Notes: generated by a model from the letters alone, not told the origin. 64,000 bases of DNA from Pyrinomonas methylaliphatogenes (GCF_000820845.2 NZ_CBXV010000007.1:274582-338581), one strand, 5' to 3'. Positions 34,199 to 44,003 are shown, numbered from the stretch's first letter. Numbers and translations are program-made.

Positions 34199-37100
34199 AT
34201 GAGAAGCGCTGATCAACATGCTGAGCTAAGGAGGACGGATGCGGAGCGCGGCGCGGCGCTCGTCACAGCGCTCATCATCCTCGCGTTGTTGGCCGCTATA
34301 TCCGTTTCCGTGTTAGCCGTCGTTTCGAGTGAGGCGAATATCGCTGGCAGCGATCTGCAGCGCACTCAAACCTTCTATGCCGCGGCGGCTGGAATAGAGA
34401 AGATGACGAGCGATTTTAGCGAGCTATTTCAACGGACTTTGCATCCGACGGCGCAGGATCTCAATCAAATAGCCTCTTCCCCTCCGTCGGAACTGATCTC
34501 TGAGGGTTTCTCCTTCCAGCAGCAGCTTGCGCGCGATGACGATACCTTGCAAAAGATGCGCCAATCACAAGGCATAACTGATAATAGCTTCCCTCGTGTG
34601 CAAATACCCAATGGAGCGTTCGCCGGATTATATGCGACTGTCGAACCCTACAAGTTAGTCACGACGGCGACTATGGTTCGAACTGGAGTGCAAGTCAGAC
34701 TGGAGCGGGAGATGAACAACTATTTGATCCCGCTCTTTCAATTCGGCATGTTTAGCGACGGCGATTTGGAATTGCATCCAGGGCCGCCTTTTTACTTCAA
34801 CGGTCGCGTTCACGCTAACGGTAACATCTACTTGACCGGTGATGTGACTTTCCTTTCAAAGGTGACGACGGCCAATGAAATTGTGCGTGATGTTCTGCGA
34901 AATGGCAATCTGTTTCAGAACAGCGGGAACGTTAGATGGCAAATCGGCTCTTATACAGTACAGTTAACAATGGGAAGCGTAATAAACGGCCCAAATCTGC
35001 CCGGCGCGCAGCCCGGAGGGCGTGGTTATTTCCCCGATTCGCCAAACGGCACCCCTAATACCAGTTGGGAGACGGTGTCCGTTGCTCCGGCGGATGGAAG
35101 TGCAAATAAATTGGGAGGGCAACTTCTGACCCGCACGACCGGGGCAGCGCCGCTCTACCTCCCGTTGCAACTTGGCAACAATCCAACGCGCGAGATCATC
35201 AAGCGGCGTCTCCCGACAGATGATGATATCTTGAGCCAGTCGCGTTATCACACTAAAGCTGTGGTTCGTATCCTCATCGATGATGAGAACTCCGATACGA
35301 CCGGCGACGCTGCAGCCATCCCGCCGGGGAAGGGAGTGAAGCTATCGAGCTTTGATCCGATCCCTCTCGATGGCGGGCGGGCTCTTGCGCGCGTTAATGA
35401 TGATGGGACGTATAACTCGACCGATTTAGCGAAATGCGTGCAGCAGGGCGCGAGCGGTAAGTGCGCTGATACGGTGCGCGGTGTAAAAGGTAGCTCTGTG
35501 CCCCCGAACGGTCCGAGCGGCAATAAGACGACGATCCCCCCAGGCGCAGGACTTTCGGGGCGCATCCTTATCGAGATAGTCAAGCCAGATGGAACCACTT
35601 TGGACGTCACCAGAGAGATCCTTTCGCTCGGCATGACTGAAGGTGAGCCTAACGGAATAGTCTACTTGCAACGTCCGTTATGGGCGGCTTTCATCCAAGG
35701 CAGCCGCGATCGGGATGGAAGAAGGGTTAGCTTGGTTGATTTGTTGAGCCGAACCCGCTGGGCCGCCGATGGTGAACTCAAACCCAACGGGAGCGTTGAT
35801 ATCCCGACGACGCTCGTCGGATTGACGGCGGTCCTCGATAGCAACTACGGCTATCTGAAAACATCCTCGACTTTAAGCGATGGCAACCCAGCGAATTTGG
35901 ATGATGATGACCCAACAGACCCGAACGTTTCAAACAGCTCGAAACCGCCGATCAGGCTTGATTCGCCCTGTCAGGGAGCGAACTCGCCGTGCTGGAACAC
36001 GATCGTGCCGATCCAAGTTTATAACGTTCGCGAGGGTTGGTTGAACACTGGGTTTAATAAATACACGGTGTACGAACGCGGTGTGACGAGCGTCGTCGAA
36101 ATAAACATGCGTAATCTCGCCCGTTGGTTGGATGGCGTGTATGACACAAATCTTCTGCGCGGCACGAACGCTGTCAGCACCAACGTCAACGACACTGATG
36201 GTTATGTCATTTACGTCTCAGACCGGCGCGGCGATAAAGTCAGAACCGAGATACTGCCATCGGGAGCGACATTGACGATGACGAACGGCATCGCGGATAA
36301 CGAAGATATCTACGGGCCGAATAACGCGCTCGATCCGGGCGAAGACGTGATCGACGCCGGATTCGATGCGAGCGGGCAACCAAAGAAGGGGACTTTGCAG
36401 AAGGATACTAGCGAACTGCCAGATCCGACCGGGCCGGGAGTGAATACTTGGAGCGTAGCGAGCAACGCGGATCTTCTCACTCGGTTTACACGTGCGCGGA
36501 CTGTGGAAGGTTATGGTTTTAGCGTCAGATTCTTCCGTCGCGCCGTGCGCCTCTTCAATGGTGAGGATCTCGTAGTTACAGGGAGTCCCGGCAAGCTTTC
36601 GTCAACCAAAGGTATCTCAGTCGCCTCTGAAAACTTGGTATACGTCTGGGGTAACTACAACACGATCGGCATTAACTGCCAGCCAGCGAATGGCGCGACG
36701 TTGAACGACCCGACGCAACCTTGCTACTACGGCGGAGATCAAGTGCCAGCTTCGATAGTTTGTGATGCGATCTTCCCCTTATCCAAGACCTGGTTCGATG
36801 CTTCGAGCGCGCTTTTCCCCGAAGGAGGCAGCAAGAGGCCAGCCGATGCTAATCTGCCTTCCGTCGCCGATTCTACATCCGTGCGCGCTGGTATCATCGC
36901 CGGCAATAACCTCTCGGCGCTTGCTGGGCAACCGGATGCAGGCAATGGCAATGAATCACGCCTGTGCGGCGGGATGCATAACTTCCCACGTTTCTTAGAA
37001 GATTGGTCCAACGTTAGATGGAACTTCGTCGGATCGTTGATCCCGCTTTATCGTTCAACTCAGGCCCTCGCTCCCTATCGCGCCGATTCGACTATTTACT

Positions 37101-37222
37101 CGGCGCCGATCCGTAATTGGGCTTTCGACACGACCTTCAATGATCCGAACCGTTTACCGCCCGGCACCCCTTCGTTTCAGTTCATCCAGCCGACCGGGTT
37201 CAGGCAGGTGATCTCCGGTTAG
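34199..37222 (+). CDS. very large PilX-like pilus assembly protein
   Basis: 1007 aa from ATG 34199 (GGAGG 10 nt upstream). The N-terminal 70 residues (ERGAALVTALIILALLAAISVSVLAVVSSEANIAG...TFYAAAAGIEKM) match the PilX N-terminal domain: a prepilin-like helix preceded by RG and no clear cleavage Phe. Typical PilX is below 250 aa; here more than 900 residues of extracellular beta-rich sequence follow, including repeated Asp/Asn-rich segments (DDENSDTTGD, NLDDDDPTDPN, DNEDIYGPNNALDPGEDV) and eight or so cysteines late in the chain. It may act as a pilus-tip adhesin in the style of PilY1, though no VWA or propeller domain is visible. Confidence 0.8.
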   Translation: MRSADQHAELRRTDAERGAALVTALIILALLAAISVSVLAVVSSEANIAGSDLQRTQTFYAAAAGIEKMTSDFSELFQRTLHPTAQDLNQIASSPPSELISEGFSFQQQLARDDDTLQKMRQSQGITDNSFPRVQIPNGAFAGLYATVEPYKLVTTATMVRTGVQVRLEREMNNYLIPLFQFGMFSDGDLELHPGPPFYFNGRVHANGNIYLTGDVTFLSKVTTANEIVRDVLRNGNLFQNSGNVRWQIGSYTVQLTMGSVINGPNLPGAQPGGRGYFPDSPNGTPNTSWETVSVAPADGSANKLGGQLLTRTTGAAPLYLPLQLGNNPTREIIKRRLPTDDDILSQSRYHTKAVVRILIDDENSDTTGDAAAIPPGKGVKLSSFDPIPLDGGRALARVNDDGTYNSTDLAKCVQQGASGKCADTVRGVKGSSVPPNGPSGNKTTIPPGAGLSGRILIEIVKPDGTTLDVTREILSLGMTEGEPNGIVYLQRPLWAAFIQGSRDRDGRRVSLVDLLSRTRWAADGELKPNGSVDIPTTLVGLTAVLDSNYGYLKTSSTLSDGNPANLDDDDPTDPNVSNSSKPPIRLDSPCQGANSPCWNTIVPIQVYNVREGWLNTGFNKYTVYERGVTSVVEINMRNLARWLDGVYDTNLLRGTNAVSTNVNDTDGYVIYVSDRRGDKVRTEILPSGATLTMTNGIADNEDIYGPNNALDPGEDVIDAGFDASGQPKKGTLQKDTSELPDPTGPGVNTWSVASNADLLTRFTRARTVEGYGFSVRFFRRAVRLFNGEDLVVTGSPGKLSSTKGISVASENLVYVWGNYNTIGINCQPANGATLNDPTQPCYYGGDQVPASIVCDAIFPLSKTWFDASSALFPEGGSKRPADANLPSVADSTSVRAGIIAGNNLSALAGQPDAGNGNESRLCGGMHNFPRFLEDWSNVRWNFVGSLIPLYRSTQALAPYRADSTIYSAPIRNWAFDTTFNDPNRLPPGTPSFQFIQPTGFRQVISG

Positions 37223-37236
37223 GATGACTTCGCTAG

Positions 37237-37280
37237 TGAGGGCGTGATAAGGAGTTCCTTATCACGCCCTCATTTTTTTT
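37237..37280 (+). terminator. intrinsic terminator of the minor pilin operon
   Basis: A perfect 14-bp stem TGAGGGCGTGATAA/TTATCACGCCCTCA with an 8-nt loop followed by eight T residues, 15 bp after the PilX-like gene. Confidence 0.93.
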
Positions 37281-37486
37281 GTCGCCTAGCGAACGATGAG
37301 GTGAGTTCCGTCATGGAAGTTAAAGTCTTTGTAACCATATCGGATTCATAATCGCCTTTTGAGCGCGGTGACGTGAGGTTCGGGCGCGGCTCGTGTCGCG
37401 CGGGATCGAGTGGCAACTTGTGCGTTGCGGCCTTCGTCTAACATTTCGCATGACGCTCGCCTCGGGTGCGACCGCCGAGTAAATTT

Positions 37487-37516
37487 TTGACACGGGCTGC
37501 GGAAGTCGCATAATAT
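37487..37516 (+). promoter_or_regulatory. promoter of the HNH nuclease gene
   Basis: Perfect TTGACA (37487-37492), 18-bp spacer and TAATAT (37511-37516), 56 bp before the ATG at 37572. The rest of the 349-bp gap after the PilX-like gene (37223-37571) shows only the terminator. Confidence 0.6.
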
Positions 37517-37571
37517 CAACTGTTCAAGATTGGCTCGCCCGGCGCGACGAGCGATATTTTCGAAGAGATTT

Positions 37572-38099
37572 ATGAATGGGCGCGTTTTAGTTTTGAACGC
37601 TTCTTACGAGCCGATCAACGTTTGCACTGAACGGCGCGCGATCGTGATGATCTTCAAAGGTGTGGCGCGCGTCGAAGAATACAATGGGCATGTGATCAGA
37701 TCGGCTCGGATGGAGATACGCGCGCCTTCGGTCATCCGTTTGACCGATTACATTCATATCCCGTACAAGAATCGAACGCTCTCGCGCAAGAACATACTCT
37801 TACGCGATCACTCGACGTGCCAATACTGCGGGCAGCAGTTTCCTCCATCGGAGTTGACGCTCGATCATGTGATCCCGCGTTCGCGAGGCGGCGAATCGAC
37901 ATGGGATAACTTGGTCGCTTGTTGTAGGCGCTGCAACCATCGCAAGGGAAACCGCACGCCTGAAGAGGCTGGGATGAAATTGATCCGTCCGCCGCGCGGT
38001 TTCTCGCCCCATGTCAGTCGGCAGATCATGCGTTACTTGGGGCGGGCTGATGAGACGTGGCGTAAATATCTCTTCTATGAATCCGATGTTCAGGGGTGA
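37572..38099 (+). CDS. HNH endonuclease family protein
   Basis: 175 aa. Two CxxC zinc knuckles flank the HNH signature: [25 protein letters not shown], then [22 protein letters not shown]. The N-terminus [18 protein letters not shown] is typical of a very widespread, uncharacterised bacterial HNH protein. DNA cleavage is the expected activity but the biological role (repair, restriction or other) is unknown. ATG 37572 gives the conserved start; an upstream in-frame codon at 37530 lies at the promoter. tatA follows 39 bp later. Confidence 0.85.
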   Translation: MNGRVLVLNASYEPINVCTERRAIVMIFKGVARVEEYNGHVIRSARMEIRAPSVIRLTDYIHIPYKNRTLSRKNILLRDHSTCQYCGQQFPPSELTLDHVIPRSRGGESTWDNLVACCRRCNHRKGNRTPEEAGMKLIRPPRGFSPHVSRQIMRYLGRADETWRKYLFYESDVQG

Positions 38100-38138
38100 A
38101 CGGCTGGGTTTCGAAAGTTTGAGCGGGGAGAGAAGGAA

Positions 38139-38396
38139 ATGTATCAAATGGCGCTCGGTTATCAAGAGCTTCTCCTGATCCTCTTCATCTTGTTGTTGCT
38201 CTTCGGAAGCTCGCGCTTGCCAGAGCTAGCTAGAGGATTAGGAAAAAGCATCCGTGAGTTCAAACGCGGCGTTTCTGAGGGAGAGGCGGCGGGCAGCGAA
38301 AATGAGCCTGTGCGCCGCGAGGCTTTGCGTGCGCCGGATGGTGAGCGTCTCGAGGACGCGCGTTCGACAGCGAGCAGGGCCGAGAAAGCGCGCTGA
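38139..38396 (+). CDS. tatA: twin-arginine translocase subunit TatA/TatE
   Basis: 85-aa protein with one N-terminal membrane helix (YQELLLILFILLLLFGSSRLPELARGLGKSIREFK) containing the FG hinge and amphipathic helix characteristic of TatA, then a charged, disordered tail. It forms the pore of the Tat system for folded proteins. TatB and TatC are not adjacent, so this is a lone copy. The ribosome site is GAGAAGGA before ATG 38139. Confidence 0.88.
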   Translation: MYQMALGYQELLLILFILLLLFGSSRLPELARGLGKSIREFKRGVSEGEAAGSENEPVRREALRAPDGERLEDARSTASRAEKAR

Positions 38397-38416
38397 GCTT
38401 TGGGCAATTCGGATTA

Positions 38417-38459
38417 GCGCCGGGCGCTTCCGCTAAGGGCGCTCGGCGCTTTGCTTTAC
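38417..38459 (+). terminator. intrinsic terminator after tatA
   Basis: An 11-bp GC-rich stem GCGCCGGGCGC/GCGCTCGGCGC (one G-U pair) followed by TTTGCTTTA. Confidence 0.7.
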
Positions 38460-38509
38460 TCAGATGAAAGGTTCTTGACGTTTCAAGCGAAAGAGCGCAG
38501 GTGAAAAGC

Positions 38510-39868
38510 ATGGCGAAGGGGGAGACGATCTACGTTTGCCAAAACTGTGGCTATCGAGCGCGCAAGTGGTTGGGGAAGTGTCCAGATTGCGGCGAGTGGA
38601 ATTCGCTGGTTGAGGAACGCGCACCGGTTGTTCTTAAAGGGCGTGTCGCCAGCGCGGCGCGGCGGTCTCAACCGATCGCCTATGGCGAGGTCGAATCGCA
38701 GGATGAAGCGCGCATCTCTTCGGGCATAACCGAGTTCGACCGCGTCCTCGGCGGCGGCATCGTTCCCGGAAGTCTGGTGCTCATCGGCGGCGATCCGGGC
38801 ATCGGCAAATCCACTTTGCTCGCGCAAGTCGCGGACCATCTGAGCGCGCAAGGGCTAGTTGTGCTTTATGTGTCGGGCGAAGAGTCTGAGCGCCAGATCA
38901 AAATGCGCGGCGAGCGGCTCGGCTTGGAAGCGAAGAATTTATATCTCTTGCCGGAAACAAATCTCGAAAGCATCATCGAGGAAGTTGAACGTATGGCACC
39001 CGGCGCGGTCATCGTCGATTCGATTCAGACAGTCTTCTCATCGAATCTCGAATCCGCTCCGGGCTCGGTTTCGCAAGTGCGTGAGGCGGCGAGCCGGCTT
39101 CTGATGCTCGCCAAAAGCCTTACGATCCCCATCTTCTTGATCGGACATGTGACTAAGGAAGGAGCTATCGCCGGCCCGAAGGCTTTAGAGCACATCGTCG
39201 ATACGGTGCTCTATTTCGAAGGCGAGCGTCATCATCACCACCGCATCATCCGCGCGGCGAAGAACCGTTTCGGGGCGACGAATGAACTCGGCGTCTTCGA
39301 GATGACGGGGCGTGGACTCGTTCCCGTCTCAAATCCTTCCGAGCTCTTCTTGCAAGAGCGCCCGCTCGGAGCCGCCGGATCAGTGGTCACCGCTTGTATG
39401 GAAGGCACGCGCCCGGTCTTGGTCGAAATTCAAGCGTTGGTCTCCGGATCGAAATATGGCGCCGGGCGGCGCGTAACTCAAGGCATCGAATTCAATCGCG
39501 TCGCCTTGCTGATCGCCATGTTGGAAAAGCGCGTGGGCTTCCAATTGATCGGCGATGATGTGTTCGTCAACGTCGCCGGGGGATTGGAAGTAGATGAGCC
39601 GGCTGCCGACTTGGGGATCGTCGCCGCCATCGCCTCGAGCTTTCGCAATCTGCCCGTCGATCCGCATACGGTCGTCTTCGGCGAAGTCGGTTTGACTGGC
39701 GAGGTTCGCGGCAGCTTGCAAGCTGCCGCGCGCGCGCGCGAAGCGCAAGCGCTCGGATTCAAGCGGATAATCATGCCCGCTTCGAATACTGCTGGATTGC
39801 AGAAATTGCTCGGTTTGCGAGTGGTCGGCGTGCGCTCGGTCGAGGAAGCGCTCGATGCGCTCTTTTGA
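38510..39868 (+). CDS. radA: DNA repair protein RadA
   Basis: Hexameric DnaB-type helicase that promotes branch migration in recombination. The 452-aa protein has the N-terminal zinc finger CQNCGYRARKWLGKCPDCGEW, the RecA-like ATPase with Walker A GGDPGIGKS, the KNRFG motif (AAKNRFGATNELG) and a Lon-like C-terminal domain. ATG 38510 gives the usual MAKG start; GTG 38501 in frame is possible. The stop codon is only 6 bp from the 3' end of the convergent tmRNA gene. Confidence 0.96.
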   Translation: MAKGETIYVCQNCGYRARKWLGKCPDCGEWNSLVEERAPVVLKGRVASAARRSQPIAYGEVESQDEARISSGITEFDRVLGGGIVPGSLVLIGGDPGIGKSTLLAQVADHLSAQGLVVLYVSGEESERQIKMRGERLGLEAKNLYLLPETNLESIIEEVERMAPGAVIVDSIQTVFSSNLESAPGSVSQVREAASRLLMLAKSLTIPIFLIGHVTKEGAIAGPKALEHIVDTVLYFEGERHHHHRIIRAAKNRFGATNELGVFEMTGRGLVPVSNPSELFLQERPLGAAGSVVTACMEGTRPVLVEIQALVSGSKYGAGRRVTQGIEFNRVALLIAMLEKRVGFQLIGDDVFVNVAGGLEVDEPAADLGIVAAIASSFRNLPVDPHTVVFGEVGLTGEVRGSLQAAARAREAQALGFKRIIMPASNTAGLQKLLGLRVVGVRSVEEALDALF

Positions 39869-39874
39869 AGACTT

Positions 39875-40267
39875 TGGTGGAGGCGCCGAGACTCGAACTC
39901 GGGTCCAGAAGCGGTCACTTTCGGACTCTACATGCTTAGCCGCTTCTCTTTGGTTCTTTGAAGAACCGATTTCATCGCCATCGGGTAAGTGAAGCGACGA
40001 AGACCCCAATGACGACTAGCTCGGATTCTGTTTTCGCCCATGTCCCCCGAACGTTAGGACATAGGCTAGCTCACTTCGGGTGACATCTCATCTCACGGGC
40101 GTGAGCGACCCATGAGCGAGACGCTCGCTTGCGCTTAATTAGGCAGCGAGAGCCAATTCTTGCGTATTGGCATTTGTTTTTCCCCATGCTTTTTAACGAG
40201 CTGCATGGAGCAAGCCCGGCATGCATCCGAGAAGCGACTTTCGCTCCTGTCGAAACCTGTCGCCCCC
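39875..40267 (-). ncRNA. ssrA: transfer-messenger RNA (tmRNA)
   Basis: Rescues stalled ribosomes and tags the nascent chain for proteolysis. Both tRNA-like ends pair (5' GGGGGCG with 3' CGCCTCC, then A-CCA encoded), the T arm is GGACCCGAGTTCGAGTCTCGG-like, and the 5' GGGGGCGACAGGTTTCGACAGG block is standard. The tag reading frame at 40142-40171 encodes ANTQELALAA followed by TAA (40139-40141); the LALAA end is the ClpXP-type degron seen in most bacteria. The one-piece form is used. An antisense overlap with radA is avoided by 6 bp. Confidence 0.96.
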
Positions 40268-40284
40268 GAAAACTTCAGATGCAA

Positions 40285-40314
40285 ATTATAGGTTGCCGGA
40301 TGCTTCGGGGTCAA
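40285..40314 (-). promoter_or_regulatory. promoter of tmRNA
   Basis: On the minus strand TTGACC (40309-40314), an 18-bp spacer and a perfect TATAAT (40285-40290), ending about 18 bp before the mature 5' end. Confidence 0.75.
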
Positions 40315-40396
40315 GCCGCGCGAGGCGCAGGTTGGGCATCTAAACGCCTTGCGTGCAAGAATTTAGGGCGCAAGATTTGGCGCCCACGATGATCTG

Positions 40397-40409
40397 TGCG
40401 GTATAATCC
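40397..40409 (+). promoter_or_regulatory. candidate promoter (-10) for the PBP1A gene
   Basis: TGCGG-TATAATCC, 46 bp before the ATG at 40456. TTGGCG at 40377 would be the -35 with a long 19-bp spacer. Confidence 0.45.
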
Positions 40410-40455
40410 TTAGAAATTCGCGTGATTGCGGAAAGCCGCCTTTTGAGGTCCATTG

Positions 40456-42990
40456 ATGGTCAAGAGAGTCTCAACGCCTGAGTCCAGAAAGAGGGGCGCT
40501 TCGGCACGTCGTTTGTGGCTTCCGGCGCTCTTGCTCCTAGCGCTTGCTGCGGGCGGATTGACTGGGATCGTCATCGCCTATTGGTTGAACTATTCGCGCG
40601 CGGCCAGTGAAGTGGCGGCGCTTGCGACCTATCGTCCGAGCGTCGTGACGCGCGTCTATGCCGATGACGGTGAGACCGTGATCGGCGAATTCGCGCTCGA
40701 GCGACGGATCCCGATCAAGTATGAAGACATCCCGCCCGTTCTACGCAATGCCATCCTAGCCGTGGAAGATGCGCGTTTCTTCGAACATATAGGGATCGAT
40801 CCGATCCGCATCCTCGGCGCTCTTTACAAGAACATCACTATGGGCCGACGTGAAGGCGGTTCGACTCTGACGCAGCAACTAGCGCGCAACCTCTTCTTGT
40901 CGCGTGAGCAGACTTACCGGCGCAAGTTCAACGAATGGTTGGTCGCTTTGCAGATAGAGCGCTACTACACGAAGAAGCAGATCATGGAGATGTACGTCAA
41001 CCACATCTTCCTCGGCGCCGGCTCCTATGGCTTCGAAGCGGCGGCGGAGACCTATTTCGGCAAGACGGTGAAAGATCTGACGCTTGAAGAGGCGGCGTTG
41101 CTGGCTGGCATCCCAAAAGCGCCGAGCCAATACTCGCCGACGGCCAATCCACGGGCGGCCAAAGAGCGGCGCGATCTCGTCCTGCAGTTGATGGCGGACA
41201 ACGGTTTCATCTCGCAGGCGGAGGCGGATGCGGCTAAAGCCAAGCCGATCAAACTCGCCGACACGGCCTATTATCCGGCGCAACAGCGCTCGACCCCTTA
41301 CGATTATCCGGTCGAAGAGATTAGGCAATATTTAGAAGACAAGTACACGACGCGCGTCGCTCAAGGTGGATTGAGCGTCTATTCGACCATCAACGCCGCA
41401 GCTCAGAAGAAAGCGTACGAAGCCTTGCGCGCGGGATTGCGCGAATATGATCGCACGCATAGCGGTTGGCGTTCGGCTTACATCCGTGCCGAGATCAACG
41501 GCGTACCGGTGACCACGCCGCAGCAGCTTGCAAGCTATAGGCATCCTGATTGGTACGGCAATGACTATCAACCGGGCGAGTACGTCAAAGGTTTGATCAT
41601 GTCGGTTGACCGCGTGCGCAATGAAGCGACGGTCCGGTTCGGCAGCTACTATGCGACGGTGACAGCCAAGGATATGGGGCGTTCAGGGCGTCAGCCTAAG
41701 GATGAATTGCCGGTAGGATATCTTGCCGAGTTCAAGATCAAAGAAGTGGATCACGATAATCATCGACTCAAAGTCGAGCTCTCGCAAATCCCGGCAGTAC
41801 AGGGCGCGCTCGTCTGCTTGAATGCGAAGAACGGCGAAATCATCGCTATGGTCGGCGGTTACGATTTCACGACGAACAAGTTCAACAATGCGACGCAAGC
41901 CTACCGACAGACCGGCTCGGCCTTCAAGCCTTTCATCTACACGGCGGCGATCGAATGGGGATTAACGCCCGATTCGATCATCAGCGGAGCGCCGATCCGC
42001 CGTGGCGATTGGCAGCCGCACAACTACGATGGTTCGATCAGCAATCCGGATGTGCCGATGAAGGTCGCGCTCGCCAAATCGCTGAACATCCCGGCTGTGC
42101 ATCTGCTCGATATGATCGGCATCCAGACGGGCGCGCAGATGGTCCGCCGTTTCGGCATCACCGTGCCGATGGCTCCTTATCTGCCGTCGGCCCTCGGCGC
42201 GACCGAGGTGCCGCTCATCCAGATGGTTTCGGCCTACTCGGTCTTCCCGAACAAAGGCGTGCGCGTCGAGCCGCACCTGATCCGCCGCGTGATCGACCGT
42301 GATGGTAATGTGCTCGAAGAGTGGCAACGGACCACTTACAAAGTGACGAGCGAATATGTCGCGCTGACCATGGTCCAAATGATGCGCGGGGTCGTCGAAT
42401 TCGGGACCGCCGTTGCCGCTAGGTCTTTAGGAGTACCGCTAGCTGGCAAGACGGGCACGGTCAACGATCACACCGACGTGTGGTTCATCGGCTATACGCC
42501 GACCTACGTGACTGGAGTGTGGATGGGCTATCCTGACCGGAAGAGGTCATTAGGGCGTGACATGACGGGCAGCCGCGGAGCGCTCCCGATCTTCATCGAC
42601 TTCATGAAGGATTTCTTGAAGGATAAGCCCAAAGAAGATTTCGAAAAGCCGCCCGAAATGCCCGAGGATATACGCCAGCTCTATCTGCAACGTCAGCGCG
42701 AGATGGCCGAGGAACGCGCACAACAGGCGGCGCTCAATCTGCCAATGCCCGCGACCAATTCGGAGATCGAACAGATTGTCTTGCCGCCGATCCCGCCCGC
42801 AGTTGAAGAGAATCCACACGCGGTGACGCCAGAAAACGGAGCTGTTCAACAACCCTCTCCACGGCGCGTCGAAGAGAGAACGCCGCGCGTAGAACCGTCC
42901 GAGATAAGCGCGCCACCCGCAGGCGCAGTGCGCCCGCGGCAAGTCGAACCGGAAAAGAAGAAGGGCAAGAAGGGGGAAGGTGAGCCTTGA
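40456..42990 (+). CDS. penicillin-binding protein 1A (bifunctional)
   Basis: Class A PBP with glycosyltransferase and transpeptidase activities for peptidoglycan synthesis. An N-terminal membrane anchor (LPALLLLALAAGGLTGIVIAYWL) is followed by the GT51 domain (catalytic Glu104 in EDARFFEHIGIDP; GGSTLTQQLARNLF) and, after an OB-like insert, the transpeptidase with SxxK at Ser488 (GSAFKPF), SxN in AKSLNIPA and KTGT at residue 665. The last 120 residues are a Pro/Glu/Arg/Lys-rich tail, likely disordered. ATG 40456 has GAGG 8 nt ahead. It is divergent from tmRNA. Total 844 aa. Confidence 0.95.
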   Translation: MVKRVSTPESRKRGASARRLWLPALLLLALAAGGLTGIVIAYWLNYSRAASEVAALATYRPSVVTRVYADDGETVIGEFALERRIPIKYEDIPPVLRNAILAVEDARFFEHIGIDPIRILGALYKNITMGRREGGSTLTQQLARNLFLSREQTYRRKFNEWLVALQIERYYTKKQIMEMYVNHIFLGAGSYGFEAAAETYFGKTVKDLTLEEAALLAGIPKAPSQYSPTANPRAAKERRDLVLQLMADNGFISQAEADAAKAKPIKLADTAYYPAQQRSTPYDYPVEEIRQYLEDKYTTRVAQGGLSVYSTINAAAQKKAYEALRAGLREYDRTHSGWRSAYIRAEINGVPVTTPQQLASYRHPDWYGNDYQPGEYVKGLIMSVDRVRNEATVRFGSYYATVTAKDMGRSGRQPKDELPVGYLAEFKIKEVDHDNHRLKVELSQIPAVQGALVCLNAKNGEIIAMVGGYDFTTNKFNNATQAYRQTGSAFKPFIYTAAIEWGLTPDSIISGAPIRRGDWQPHNYDGSISNPDVPMKVALAKSLNIPAVHLLDMIGIQTGAQMVRRFGITVPMAPYLPSALGATEVPLIQMVSAYSVFPNKGVRVEPHLIRRVIDRDGNVLEEWQRTTYKVTSEYVALTMVQMMRGVVEFGTAVAARSLGVPLAGKTGTVNDHTDVWFIGYTPTYVTGVWMGYPDRKRSLGRDMTGSRGALPIFIDFMKDFLKDKPKEDFEKPPEMPEDIRQLYLQRQREMAEERAQQAALNLPMPATNSEIEQIVLPPIPPAVEENPHAVTPENGAVQQPSPRRVEERTPRVEPSEISAPPAGAVRPRQVEPEKKKGKKGEGEP

Positions 42991-43135
42991 GGGGTTGCGC
43001 GAGCCGAATCCGTGCGGCGTCGCGTATTGCGCGAGATGGTTCGGAAGATAGATCTTAAGAGGTCGCGTGAGCCGGCTCGATTGAGTCTCCGAGGGCCCTT
43101 AATCCGCGCTGAGCTTGGCGCGGCCTCGTCGCGCT

Positions 43136-43732
43136 CTAGCCTTTGAGCGGTTTCCCGCATCGACCGCAGAATCGAGCCGATGGGTCGCGCTGCGTCGTCC
43201 CACATGCTTCGCACGTCAGCTTCGCTCGCAGATCGGCGCCGCATGTGGAACAGAAGTCGGCGCCGCTAATGATCGCCGCGCCGCATGTGCCGCACCGACC
43301 GGGCATCGGTGGAATGTAGCCTCCCGCTCGTTGCGCGATGTGCTCTTCGATGATCTTCCACGCATCTTCGGTCAATCTGTACTGCCAATAGGCTCCAAGA
43401 GCGGGAAGGGCGAGCAAGGGACCGAGAGAGAGGAGGGCGGCGACGGCCGCGATCGCCGCTTTGTCGAACCATTTTTGCATCCCGATTTCGACGCGCGTGC
43501 CGCCGTGTTCAGGTGTGATCTTGATCGTCAGCGCGTAGGAGAGGCCAGTCAGGTCGCGCCATGTGCTCGATTTGCGGGCCTGTAGCACGGTCGTGGCGCC
43601 CACCTGCATCGTTTGCGTCTCATACTCCCCTTCATCGAAAAGGCGGCGCAGATCTGTGAGCAATTGCGGGATATCGGCTTCGACTCCCGGATAATACCTC
43701 GCTTCCATTTCGCCTAAAAACGACCCCTTCAA
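43136..43732 (-). CDS. membrane protein with C-terminal double zinc ribbon
   Basis: 198 aa of unknown function. Residues about 1-90 form a soluble alpha/beta domain, then two hydrophobic stretches (AAIAAVAALLSLGPLLALPALGAYWQ) and a C-terminal double zinc ribbon with four CxxC pairs (CGTCGAAI, CSTCGADL, CEACGTTQ, CGRCGKPL). Such ribbons usually mediate protein contacts. ATG at the third methionine (MEARYYPG) would shorten the protein by 8 residues. It converges with PBP1A and is divergent from the ferredoxin gene; no functional partner is evident. Confidence 0.75.
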   Translation of the reverse strand: MKGSFLGEMEARYYPGVEADIPQLLTDLRRLFDEGEYETQTMQVGATTVLQARKSSTWRDLTGLSYALTIKITPEHGGTRVEIGMQKWFDKAAIAAVAALLSLGPLLALPALGAYWQYRLTEDAWKIIEEHIAQRAGGYIPPMPGRCGTCGAAIISGADFCSTCGADLRAKLTCEACGTTQRDPSARFCGRCGKPLKG

Positions 43733-43924
43733 ACGGGAGATTCGATCCGAGAGATTGTAAGATGAGTTCGGGCAGTTTTGAAAACCCGGCCTGAGATCTC
43801 ATGAGAGCAGAATCTCGACGTCCGTTCGGCGGTCGCGAACGAGGCTGGTGACTTCAGTCACTGCTTAACAAGCGCGGTTAGATAAGGTATCTTCTGCAGG
43901 AAGCTCTCGTGTGGCTGGGCTAAC

Positions 43925-43953
43925 TTGTCCCTCTGGCTTCACGGTGCGATACT
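43925..43953 (+). promoter_or_regulatory. candidate promoter for the ferredoxin gene
   Basis: TTGTCC, 17-bp spacer, GATACT, 50 bp before the ferredoxin ATG. The hexamers are only moderate matches. Confidence 0.35.
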
Positions 43954-44003
43954 CTCAAAGTTTAATTTTAAAATTTTCTCATCGATCTCTGAGGAGGTAC
44001 TTG

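Noticed and set aside
40129..40392. 87-codon plus-strand ORF over tmRNA
   Set aside because: Antisense to tmRNA and its promoter; no ribosome site or family resemblance.
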